A stretch of DNA of 64,000 bases from Flagellatimonas centrodinii (GTDB taxonomy: Bacteria > Pseudomonadota > Gammaproteobacteria > Nevskiales > Nevskiaceae): positions 558,001 through 622,000 of the forward strand of contig NZ_CP092104.1 in NCBI RefSeq assembly GCF_016918765.2, written 5' to 3'. The notes beneath the pieces were generated by a model, which had not been told where the DNA came from, did no database searches, and saw nothing but the letters and a program-made list of their open reading frames with translations. This document shows, piece by piece, positions 53,114 to 60,952 of the stretch (the first letter of the stretch is position 1; each line of letters opens with the position of its first letter). The translations under genes and the position numbers were made by a program.

Positions 53114-54769
53114 TCAGATCTCCCGAGGCAGACGGACTTCAAAGCAGGCACCGCGCGCAACCGGCAGCAGCCGGATGTCACCGCCATGCGCCCGGATGAT
53201 CTCACGAACCACCGCCAGTCCGATGCCGGTGCCCCCTTCCCTCCGGTGAACGAAAGGCTCGAACACGGCCTCATGATCGGTCAGCGGAATACCCGGGCCA
53301 TTGTCGGTGACCGTCAGTCGCCATCCCTCGGCATCGTCGCGACTGCACAATTCGATCCGGCCCTCGGTGGGAAGAATCTGGATCGCATTGCGGAGAAGAT
53401 TGAACAACACCTGGAGCAGCTGTTCGGCATCGACCTGCAGCACGGGATCGTCGGCGGTTGGCGTGAACTGGATATGCACCTGCTTGTCGCGCGCCTGTAG
53501 CCTGACCATGGCCACCGCCCGTGCGACCAGCGCGTCGATATGCTCGGGCTGGCGCTGCGGCGGCCGTGCGCGCGCCTGGTCAAGCAGGGCGTTGACCAGG
53601 CGCTCAAGACGCTGACTTTCGGATTCGATGAAGCCCAACAACTCACGACTTTCTGCATCGAGTTGGGTCGGGTCAATGGTCTGAACGGAACTTCGGACAA
53701 TCCCCAGCGGCGTTCGGATCTCGTGGGCCATGATAGCCGCGAACTCGCCGACCGCGGCCAGTTTTGCGGCTCGAACCAGCGTCTGTCGCTGTCTTTCAAG
53801 GTCATCGACCATCCGCGCGAGCGACTGTCGCAAGTGGTGAATCTCGCGTGGCGCGCCACGGCCCAACCCGGGCAACTCCCCTCCCCCGCCCAACTGCAGT
53901 GCGGCCTCGCTCAGTCGCACCAGTGGCTGCGCTATACGCCCGGAAAACCAGGAAGCTGCCAGCACGATCAGGGCAGCTGCCAGCGCCAGCAAGCCGGCGA
54001 AGGCCCATGCCATCCCGCGAATCGGCGCGAAGGCGGTCGCATAGCTTTGCTGCAGGTGCGTCGTCCACTGGTCTCCATCCGCTGCCACGGGCGCAGGCAA
54101 ACGGACCATGGCCGTGAGCCATGCGCCATTCCCCATCAACGTCGCTGAAGTCTCACGAAGCCCGCGGCTCGCCACCACGCGCGTTCCCGCCTCATCCTCC
54201 ACCCAGGCTCGCAGAGTATCGCCTGCCGCCAGGTCCAGAATCTGCTGCTCCTCGCGCCAATCCAGACGCACGAGAAGGGCCCCCAGCGGTCTGTCATCGA
54301 AACGGGAATGGAGGGAGGCCACGACGACGCCCTCCGCATCTTCCCGGTCCGGGTTGGCTGGCAGGCACAAGCGTGTTCCCGACATCGGCATGCCACATCC
54401 CGGCGGCAGCGCGACGGCCTGACCCAGCACCCCGGGATGACTACTGGCCACCACCACGCCGGCCGGACTGATGGCGTCCAATCGGGTGAAGAGCGCGGGA
54501 TTGCGGCGCTGGGTGTCGAGCAGGAAGGCCGACAGACGCTTGTCGACATCATTGACCGCGAGATCCTGCATGACCTCCAACTCTCGCCACCCCTCTACGG
54601 CCTGCACGCGCTCAGCAACCCCCTGGCGTAATTTCGCGGCCACGGTCTCAGCCTGAGCCTGAAGACTGGCCTCGATTTCGCGACGGACGACATCACGGGT
54701 TTGCCAGAAGGCCAGCGCCATCATCAGCACTGCGGGCGGTACCGCGACTGCAGCAAACGCCAACAGCAA
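53114..54769 (-). CDS. NtrB-like sensor histidine kinase with periplasmic sensor
   Basis: 551 residues. N-terminal membrane helix, extracytoplasmic sensor of about 230 residues with a Cache-like pattern, second helix, a HAMP-like linker, HisKA with I-M-A-H-E-I-R-T-P-L-G and HATPase with N-L-L-R-N-A, D-N-G-P-G-I and G-T-G-I-G-L. The first usable codon is TTG at 54769, which has no Shine-Dalgarno; the frame is open upstream to 54895 without ATG or GTG, so the exact start is uncertain. Cognate kinase of the NtrC-type regulator. Confidence 0.88.
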   Translation of the reverse strand: MLLAFAAVAVPPAVLMMALAFWQTRDVVRREIEASLQAQAETVAAKLRQGVAERVQAVEGWRELEVMQDLAVNDVDKRLSAFLLDTQRRNPALFTRLDAISPAGVVVASSHPGVLGQAVALPPGCGMPMSGTRLCLPANPDREDAEGVVVASLHSRFDDRPLGALLVRLDWREEQQILDLAAGDTLRAWVEDEAGTRVVASRGLRETSATLMGNGAWLTAMVRLPAPVAADGDQWTTHLQQSYATAFAPIRGMAWAFAGLLALAAALIVLAASWFSGRIAQPLVRLSEAALQLGGGGELPGLGRGAPREIHHLRQSLARMVDDLERQRQTLVRAAKLAAVGEFAAIMAHEIRTPLGIVRSSVQTIDPTQLDAESRELLGFIESESQRLERLVNALLDQARARPPQRQPEHIDALVARAVAMVRLQARDKQVHIQFTPTADDPVLQVDAEQLLQVLFNLLRNAIQILPTEGRIELCSRDDAEGWRLTVTDNGPGIPLTDHEAVFEPFVHRREGGTGIGLAVVREIIRAHGGDIRLLPVARGACFEVRLPREI

Positions 54770-54864
54770 CAGGCGGCGTACACTGGAGGGAGCACGCTCG
54801 GCATGCCGCCTCCCGGCAGCTTGGGCCCTATCAGAATTGTCGACCCGCTTGATCGCCCGCTCCC

Positions 54865-55938
54865 ATGAATGCGTTGCTCCGCATGATACGACCGCTTATC
54901 CGCGTTGCGGTGGCCGTCACCCTGCTTTCGCCGCCGCTGCTGATGGCGCAGCCTGCAGCGGATGGCGAGATCGATCCGCTGCCCGGCGAGTCCAGCGGGC
55001 TCGGTCTGCCCCCCCTCCACCTGGGGGGCCAAGTCTTCCGACTCGGCGGCTATCTCGAAGCCGTCGCCGCTGACACCCTGCAAGCCCCCGCTCGGGTCGG
55101 GCTCGATCGGGTCAGCCTGATCGGCAGCTGGCAATCTCGCCAGGCCTGGAGCGGCTTGCTGGAACTGGAACTGAAGAACCTGGTCCGCCTGCAACCCGGC
55201 AATAGCAGCGCTGATGAAGGGCGCCCGGTCTTGGAGCGCGCCTATCTCGACTATGCCCGGTCCGACGCTTTGCAGCTACGTGCCGGTAAATTCCTCACAC
55301 CGATCGGCCGCTGGAATCCGCTGCATGCCGCACCGCTGACGTGGACGACCTCGCGGCCGCTGATTACCGAAGACACCTTCCCTACCAATGCGACCGGGGC
55401 GATGTTGCGCGGCGTATTGCCGATTCGGGGGCAGGCACTGGAGTGGGCAGCCTGGGCATCGCCGGGCGAAGAACTTTTTCCGGAAGCCCGCGCCAAGACA
55501 TTCAATGAAGCCTACGGCCTGCGTTTGATTCAGGATCTTGGACCCTACTGGCAGCTGGGCTTGTCACTCGCTGATTATGAGGAGGCGGGAGATCCGACCC
55601 GAAAAACCCTCTACAGCGCAGACTTTCGCTTCGCGGCGAAGGGCTGGGAGCTGAGCGGCGAATTCGCACACCGGGTGTTGTCACGAACCACTCAGCGTGC
55701 CGATGAGGAAGGGCTCTACCTGCAGGCGGTCGCACCGCTGTCGCCCCGTTGGTTTCTGGTGCTGCGGCATGAGTCATTCGACAGTGCCGGAGCCTTGGAT
55801 GACCTGCACCTGACGCTTGGCGGGCTGACGCTGCGCTGGTCGCGCAGTCTGGTGGGCAAACTGGAATATCGTCGAGCCACCGAAAATGCGGCCGGAGTGC
55901 CGGAAGGCTGGCTGGGCTCGCTGGCGGTGCTGTTCTAG
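54865..55938 (+). CDS. Porin-like outer-membrane protein
   Basis: 357 residues, signal peptide to about residue 28, then amphipathic strands with R-A-Y-L-D-Y, G-K-F-L-T-P-I-G-R-W-N and a final L-A-V-L-F strand. The layout resembles OprO/OprP-like or related porins. Divergent from the sensor kinase, with only 95 bases between their starts. Immediately followed by a PstS-like gene, so the pair may take up or sense an anion such as phosphate (inference). Confidence 0.8.
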   Translation: MNALLRMIRPLIRVAVAVTLLSPPLLMAQPAADGEIDPLPGESSGLGLPPLHLGGQVFRLGGYLEAVAADTLQAPARVGLDRVSLIGSWQSRQAWSGLLELELKNLVRLQPGNSSADEGRPVLERAYLDYARSDALQLRAGKFLTPIGRWNPLHAAPLTWTTSRPLITEDTFPTNATGAMLRGVLPIRGQALEWAAWASPGEELFPEARAKTFNEAYGLRLIQDLGPYWQLGLSLADYEEAGDPTRKTLYSADFRFAAKGWELSGEFAHRVLSRTTQRADEEGLYLQAVAPLSPRWFLVLRHESFDSAGALDDLHLTLGGLTLRWSRSLVGKLEYRRATENAAGVPEGWLGSLAVLF

Positions 55939-56427
55939 ATGCGACGGCTGGCCGGACTGCTGCTGATCGGGTTGCTGATGCCCGCCCATGCCGAGGGGCC
56001 GGTCACCGCGCCCGGCGGCGGCGAGCCGACGACAACGCTTGCGATTGTGGTAGCGGCGACCGATCAAAGCGCGCGCGCAGATCGCGCCATGATTGCACTG
56101 GCCTATCGACGCAAACGACAGTTCTGGCCAGACGGCAGACGCATTCACCCAATCAACCTGCCGGCCGCTCACCCGCTCCGGTTGCAGTTCTCCAACCAGA
56201 TGCTGGGCGCCAGTCCCGCGGCGCTGGTGGACTACTGGAACGCGGAGTACTTCCTGGGGATCCTGCCGCCCTATGTCGCCGCCTCCCCGGCGGCCCTGGT
56301 GGCCCGCGTGGCAGGGACCCCCGGCGCGGTGGGCTACGTCGACGGCTGTACCCAGGACCCGCGCCTTCGCGTGCTGTTCTTTCTGCACTCGGACGGCCGC
56401 AGTGACGCTGACGCACCCGCGTGTTGA
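55939..56427 (+). CDS. Small PstS-like substrate-binding protein
   Basis: 162 residues, much shorter than PstS. Signal peptide to about residue 18; core motifs F-W-P-D-G-R-R-I-H-P, R-L-Q-F-S-N-Q-M-L, Y-W-N-A-E-Y-F-L-G and G-A-V-G-Y-V-D are those of a group of short phosphate-binding-like proteins commonly found beside porins and two-component genes. No ABC transporter genes accompany it, so it may present a ligand to the kinase sensor rather than to a permease (inference). It directly abuts the porin gene. Confidence 0.75.
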   Translation: MRRLAGLLLIGLLMPAHAEGPVTAPGGGEPTTTLAIVVAATDQSARADRAMIALAYRRKRQFWPDGRRIHPINLPAAHPLRLQFSNQMLGASPAALVDYWNAEYFLGILPPYVAASPAALVARVAGTPGAVGYVDGCTQDPRLRVLFFLHSDGRSDADAPAC

Positions 56428-56441
56428 CCCCGCAACCCTCG

Positions 56442-56459
56442 ACTGCAATTTATTGCAGT
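56442..56459. promoter_or_regulatory. Perfect 7-4-7 palindrome, candidate enhancer site
   Basis: ACTGCAA-TTTA-TTGCAGT is a perfect inverted repeat centred at 56450.5, about 117 bases before the -12 element of the sigma-54 promoter. NtrC-type activators bind such sites at about -100 to -200, so this fits an upstream activating sequence for the neighbouring regulator. It also has the CTG-N10-CAG form of a lux box, but no LuxI/LuxR-type autoinducer regulator is nearby. Confidence 0.55.
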
Positions 56460-56553
56460 AACGCAAGAACCTGCAGCCCGTTTCGGCTCTAATGGACGGA
56501 ACTTATTTGATATTTTTCAGTAACTTGAAAATATAGGCAGTCAGAAATCAGGC

Positions 56554-56569
56554 TGGCACAGGGCTTGCC
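56554..56569 (+). promoter_or_regulatory. Sigma-54 (-24/-12) promoter
   Basis: TGGCACAGGGCTTGCC matches the consensus TGGCACG-N4-TTGCW closely: GG at 56555-56556 and GC at 56567-56568 with exactly ten bases between. Expected start of transcription is near 56580, 40 bases before the thermostable-hemolysin-family ATG. The nearby gene for an NtrC-type activator and the upstream palindrome support it. Confidence 0.7.
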
Positions 56570-56620
56570 CTTTCAGCTCCAAGACCGGGGACGTTCCCCG
56601 CCGCTTTTGGAGTCGCCGAA

Positions 56621-57283
56621 ATGACCGCTGCCCTCGCCACCAGCGTCCCCCAACCCCAGCGCCGCACACGTCCGGCAGTGGTCCGCGTGGCCCACCTGTT
56701 CCGTCCCGAACGCCCGCGGGCTGCCAGCTTCATTACCCAGACCTATCAGCGCCACTACCAGGCGCGGGTCCTGCCCTACCTGATGCCGACCCTGCTCGGA
56801 CTGGCCGATGCCGAGTCGCAGCTGGCAGCCGCATTCGGACTTCGCCATTACCACGGCGGGGGCCTGATGGCGCGCTACCTGGGCGACCCGCTGCACACGT
56901 TGCTGCCGGACCAGCCGGGGGCTGTGCCCCCACTTGAACTCGGCAACCTGGCAGGTGAACGACCGGGCGCCCTGCGCGCGCTTGTGCAAGCCCTGGCACC
57001 TTCGCTCGCGGCAGAGGGGCATCGCTGGATGCTGTGCACCGCGACGCATCAGCTCCGCAACGGCCTCACGCACGCCGGAACGGTCTGGCAGGCGCTTGCC
57101 CCGGCCAGACCGGAGGTCCTGCCCCCCGAGCAGCGGGCGCACTGGGGCCACTACTTCGATCACGACCCGGTGGTGATCGCGATCGATATTCCCGCCAGCT
57201 GCGTCCGGCTTGGCGCCTTCCCCGAGATGGCCCAAGCCAACACCGTTGCACTGCTGCGCGGCATCCGTGGAGCAGATGCATGA
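56621..57283 (+). CDS. Thermostable-hemolysin-family (T_hemolysin) acyltransferase-like protein
   Basis: 220 residues, typical for the T_hemolysin family (PF12261): F-I-T-Q-T-Y-Q-R-H-Y-x-A near the start, then L-P-Y-L-M-P-T-L-L-G-L and A-R-Y-L-G-D-P. The fold is related to N-acyltransferases such as acyl-homoserine lactone synthases; the haemolysin name is historical and may not describe the reaction. GGAG lies eight bases before the ATG. The stop overlaps the next start (ATGA). First gene of a putative sigma-54-controlled biosynthetic operon. Confidence 0.85.
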   Translation: MTAALATSVPQPQRRTRPAVVRVAHLFRPERPRAASFITQTYQRHYQARVLPYLMPTLLGLADAESQLAAAFGLRHYHGGGLMARYLGDPLHTLLPDQPGAVPPLELGNLAGERPGALRALVQALAPSLAAEGHRWMLCTATHQLRNGLTHAGTVWQALAPARPEVLPPEQRAHWGHYFDHDPVVIAIDIPASCVRLGAFPEMAQANTVALLRGIRGADA

Positions 57284-59475
57284 ACACCCTTCTCGAACAT
57301 ATCGAGGCCCACGCTGCCGCCACCCCGCAAGCGATCGCGCTGGTCGGACCGACTGGCTCGATGACGTATGGCAGGCTCGCCGATGCGGTAGTTGCGCTGA
57401 CGCTGGCCCTGCCACCGAAAAGGACCGCGCACGACTCGCTTGTCGCCGTGCTCGGTGACAACACCCCAGGATGGGCAGTCGCCGATCTGGCATTGATGAA
57501 TGCCGGATATTGCAGCCTGCCGCTGCCGCCATTCTTCACCGACGGGCAACTGCAGCATGCGCTCGACAGTAGCGGTGCCGGCTGGGTTCTAACCGCCGAT
57601 ACCGATCGCATTGTCGGGCTCCGCGAGACCACCGGCACGCCGCACCCGCTCAACATCGCCGGTGAAACCTGGTGGCTAATCGAGATGCCGGGCACCTCGA
57701 CGATCGACCGCCCGGCCGGTACGGCCAAGATCACGTTCACCTCAGGCAGTACGGGCCAGCCCAAAGGGGTCTGCCTGTCGGCTGAGGCAATGCTGCAGGT
57801 TGCGCAGTCCCTGGCCGAGGCCACGGGACTGCACAGCGATGATCGCCACCTGTGTGTCCTGCCCCTGTCGACCCTGCTGGAGAACATTGCCGGCCTCTAC
57901 GCGCCGCTGCTGCGGGGCGCCAGCACGTTACTCCCAGGACTCGCGGCAGTCGGGGTTCAGGGGGCAGCCAGTTTCGATCCGTCCCGTTGTCTCGAGATGC
58001 TGGGGCGCACCCGCGCCACCTCACTGATCACCGTTCCGGCGCTGCTGCAGGCCCTGATGGCAACAAGTCCGGCCGATGATCCTCGCCGCCGAACGCTCCG
58101 ATTCGTGGCACTGGGGGGTGCAGTCGTGGCCCCGACGACCATCGCAATGGCCCACCGCCTCGGGTGGCCGGTGCAGGTGGGATACGGCCTGTCCGAATGT
58201 GCTTCGGTGCTCTGTCTCAACACCGATGCGGCACATCGCGTTGGCAGCGTCGGCCGCCCGCTGCCACACGTCTCACTGCGAATCGATGATGCCGGTGTGA
58301 TCCATGCCCGCGGAAGTGCCTTTCTCGGCTACCTCGGCCACCCCCAGCCGGTCACGGACTGGGTCGATACCGGAGACATAGGACGCATCGACGCGGATGG
58401 CTTCGTCTACATCGAAGGGCGCCGGAAAAACCTGTTTATCACCGCCTATGGTCGCAATGTCAGTCCGGAGTGGGTCGAGGCGGCGCTGCAGGCTGAGGCC
58501 CCGTTGCTGCAGGCGGTGGCCGATGGTGAAGGGCGCCGCTTCAATGTCGCCGTACTCACTGCCTTGCCCGAGTCACGGCCCGAAGCAATCCGGGCAGCGG
58601 TTGATCGCGCCAACGCACACCTTCCTGATTACGCGCGGATCCAGGCCTGGATCGTGGCCGACGCGCCGTTCAGCCATACCAACGGCTTGGCCACAACGAC
58701 CGGCAAACCCCAGCGCACGGCGGTGTTGTCGCGCTTCGCCGACCAACTCGATGCCTTGACCCTCGCTCACCCACCCCTACCCGAAACCACGGAGCACCCC
58801 ATGGAACCTACTCTCTACGACCGTCTCGAGACTGTCACTGCGCCCCAGCGCGGAGCCATGTTGACGATTCCCCTGGTGCAAACAGCGCTGGACGGCCGCA
58901 TTACCCGCGAGGCCTACTTGGCCTTCCTGACAGAAGCCTTCCACCATGTCCGGCACACCGTGCCGCTGATGATGGCTTGCGGCGCGCGTCTGGGAGCTGA
59001 CGCCGGCTGGCTGCAGCCCCTCGTCAGTGAGTACATCACCGAAGAGATCGGACACGAGAAGTGGATTCTCGACGACATCCGCGCCTGCGGTGGCGATGCC
59101 GAGGCAGTCGTCGCAGCAGGCCCCTGCGCCGCAACCGAACTGATGCTGTCCTATGCCTACGACGGGATCCAGCGTGGCAACCCGTTGAGTTTCTTCGGCA
59201 TGGTCTACGTCCTCGAGGGTGCCAGCACCGCCCTGGCCCTGAAAGCAGCTGATGGACTGAAGCAGTCACTCGGATTGAAAGCGAGCGCACTGCGATACCT
59301 GCGCAGTCATGGGGCTGTGGACCAGGAGCATGTGCAGTTCTTCACCAATCTGGTGAACCGAATTGATCGGGTCGAAGATCAGGACGCCATCCTCCACGCC
59401 GCGACGATGTTCTACGAGCTCTACGCGAATATGCTGCGCAGCATCGAGGTGACGTCGGTGAGGGCCGCAGCATGA
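57280..59475 (+). CDS. Fused AMP-ligase and haem-oxygenase-like diiron oxidase
   Basis: 731 residues. Residues 1 to about 495 are an AMP-dependent ligase (F-T-S-G-S-T-G-Q-P-K-G, Y-G-L-S-E, D-T-G-D-I-G, C-terminal Lys in T-G-K-P-Q). Residues about 508-731 are a TenA/haem-oxygenase-like iron-containing oxidase with likely ligands in F-H-H-V-R-H, E-E-I-G-H-E-K-W and D-Q-E-H-V. In related clusters these are usually separate genes. Here the reading frame is continuous, yet GGAG and an ATG at 58801 are kept at the junction. Probably activates and then oxidises an acid or amino acid. Confidence 0.82.
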   Translation: MNTLLEHIEAHAAATPQAIALVGPTGSMTYGRLADAVVALTLALPPKRTAHDSLVAVLGDNTPGWAVADLALMNAGYCSLPLPPFFTDGQLQHALDSSGAGWVLTADTDRIVGLRETTGTPHPLNIAGETWWLIEMPGTSTIDRPAGTAKITFTSGSTGQPKGVCLSAEAMLQVAQSLAEATGLHSDDRHLCVLPLSTLLENIAGLYAPLLRGASTLLPGLAAVGVQGAASFDPSRCLEMLGRTRATSLITVPALLQALMATSPADDPRRRTLRFVALGGAVVAPTTIAMAHRLGWPVQVGYGLSECASVLCLNTDAAHRVGSVGRPLPHVSLRIDDAGVIHARGSAFLGYLGHPQPVTDWVDTGDIGRIDADGFVYIEGRRKNLFITAYGRNVSPEWVEAALQAEAPLLQAVADGEGRRFNVAVLTALPESRPEAIRAAVDRANAHLPDYARIQAWIVADAPFSHTNGLATTTGKPQRTAVLSRFADQLDALTLAHPPLPETTEHPMEPTLYDRLETVTAPQRGAMLTIPLVQTALDGRITREAYLAFLTEAFHHVRHTVPLMMACGARLGADAGWLQPLVSEYITEEIGHEKWILDDIRACGGDAEAVVAAGPCAATELMLSYAYDGIQRGNPLSFFGMVYVLEGASTALALKAADGLKQSLGLKASALRYLRSHGAVDQEHVQFFTNLVNRIDRVEDQDAILHAATMFYELYANMLRSIEVTSVRAAA
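58791..58803 (+). promoter_or_regulatory. Internal Shine-Dalgarno and ATG at the fusion junction
   Basis: GGAG at 58791-58794 is six bases before the in-frame ATG at 58801, exactly where the oxidase domain begins. It looks like the start site of a formerly separate gene whose upstream stop codon was lost, and it could still yield a free oxidase of about 224 residues. Confidence 0.5.
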
Positions 59476-60302
59476 ATCTGCGCCATCACACCATCCTGAT
59501 CACAGGCGCCACTGGCGGCATCGGCGAGGCACTGGCACGTCAGTTGGCCGATCGGGGGGCACGCCTGCAGCTCAGCGGCCGCGCATCGCCTCAGCTCGAT
59601 AGTCTGGTCGCCGAATTGGTCGAGCGCGGCGCCGAGGCCATCGCGTTACCCGCGGATCTCGCCGATCCCGAGGGCGCCCAACGGCTTGCCAATCACTGTC
59701 TTCCGGAGGGGCTGCCGGACGTGATCATTCACTGCGCCGGCATGATGCACTTTGGGGACTATGCGGACGTTAGGGGAGGCACCGTCGATGCGTTGATGCA
59801 GGTCAACGCGCTGTCACCCATGCAGCTCACCCGTGCGCTGCTACCCGCCTTGCAGCGCCGTGGCAGTGGCCGCCTCGTATTCGTCGGTTCGGTGTTCGGC
59901 AGTCTCGCTTTCCCACTCTATGCCACCTATTCCGCCAGCAAATTCGCGCTACGCGGCTTCGCTCAGGCGTTGCGCCGCGAGCTCGATGGCAGTGGCGTCG
60001 ATGTCACCTACGTGGCACCACGCTTCACCGATACGCGGCTGAATCAGGGCGCTCCAGCGCAGATTGCCGAACACACCAAGATGGCACGGGACACCCCCGA
60101 GCAGGTTGCCGCTGCCATCGTTGTGGCGATCGAGCAGGGTCGCCGCTATCGCTGGTTCGGCTGGGCCGAACGCCTGTTCATGACCGTCAACAGTCTGTGG
60201 CCCAGCCTGATCGACAAAGCCTTGCGAAAGCAGACCCGCCAGATGCGTGCCATCGCCGGCATTCCCCCGACCGCACCCTCCCTCAGCTCCCGAGGTACAT
60301 GA
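59472..60302 (+). CDS. Short-chain dehydrogenase/reductase
   Basis: 276 residues: T-G-A-T-G-G-I-G (cofactor), H-C-A-G-M-M, catalytic Y-S-A-S-K (Tyr-x3-Lys) and V-G-S-V. Classical NADP-type SDR, with a C-terminal hydrophobic stretch that may touch membrane. The start overlaps the fusion gene stop (ATGA), so it belongs to the same pathway, where it may reduce or oxidise the product of the diiron oxidase. Confidence 0.9.
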   Translation: MNLRHHTILITGATGGIGEALARQLADRGARLQLSGRASPQLDSLVAELVERGAEAIALPADLADPEGAQRLANHCLPEGLPDVIIHCAGMMHFGDYADVRGGTVDALMQVNALSPMQLTRALLPALQRRGSGRLVFVGSVFGSLAFPLYATYSASKFALRGFAQALRRELDGSGVDVTYVAPRFTDTRLNQGAPAQIAEHTKMARDTPEQVAAAIVVAIEQGRRYRWFGWAERLFMTVNSLWPSLIDKALRKQTRQMRAIAGIPPTAPSLSSRGT

Positions 60303-60303
60303 C

Positions 60304-60933
60304 ATGAAAACAACCGCCACCCTCCTGACCGCCCTTCTGCTGTTCACCAGCACGACCCAGGCCGCCATGCCCGACGACGTCCGCATGCTGCAGCAGCGCT
60401 GGGATCAGGTCTACTTCCAGCTTGAGGGGCGCGCACAGGAAGACGCCATCGGCACGCTCACGCGCGACAGCGAGGCCGTACTGGCGGCGCACCCTGACAG
60501 TGCCGAGGCCTGCATCTGGCGGGCGATCATCCTGTCGAGTGATGCCAAGATCAATGGCGGACTGGCCGCCCGCGGCAAGGTGGCTGAGGCGCGCACCCTG
60601 TTGCTGTCCGCCGACCGCCTCGACCCGCAGGCGCTGGACGGCGCCATTCCTGCTTCGCTGGGGAGCCTCTACGCCAACGTGCCAGGCTGGCCGATTTCCT
60701 ACGGCGACAAGCAGAAGGCCCTGGTCTATCTGAAGCAGGCACTGGCCATGGCGCCGGACAATATCGACGCGCTGTATTTCATGGGTGACCTGCTGCGCCA
60801 GCAGGGCGATGACGCGCAGGCACGGGAACTGCTCACGAAAGCCCTCGCAGCGCCGCTTCGATCCGATCGTGAAGTGGCCGATATCGGCCGCCGCAACGAG
60901 ATCCGCCAGGCGATCGCCTCACTGTCACGCTGA
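60304..60933 (+). CDS. Exported TPR-containing protein
   Basis: 209 residues from ATG 60304 with a signal peptide ending near T-Q-A-A. Helical repeats in the rest include A-L-A-M-A-P-D-N-I-D-A-L-Y-F-M-G-D and A-R-E-L-L-T-K-A, typical of TPRs; it resembles periplasmic TPR subunits that scaffold other proteins. It starts one base after the SDR stop, so it is part of the operon. Confidence 0.78.
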   Translation: MKTTATLLTALLLFTSTTQAAMPDDVRMLQQRWDQVYFQLEGRAQEDAIGTLTRDSEAVLAAHPDSAEACIWRAIILSSDAKINGGLAARGKVAEARTLLLSADRLDPQALDGAIPASLGSLYANVPGWPISYGDKQKALVYLKQALAMAPDNIDALYFMGDLLRQQGDDAQARELLTKALAAPLRSDREVADIGRRNEIRQAIASLSR

Positions 60934-60952
60934 GACACGGCAGCCCCCGACC

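Noticed and set aside
54781-54860. Sigma-54 promoter for the porin gene
   Set aside because: A GG-N10-GC pair can be found near 54789 but the flanking bases do not match the TGGCAC and TTGC elements.
56442-56459. Palindrome as a Rho-independent terminator of the porin/PstS-like pair, or as a LuxR-type lux box
   Set aside because: The stem is AT-rich with no T-run, so termination is unlikely. The CTG-N10-CAG form fits a lux box, but no LuxI or autoinducer-binding LuxR is nearby, while an NtrC-type activator and a sigma-54 promoter are.
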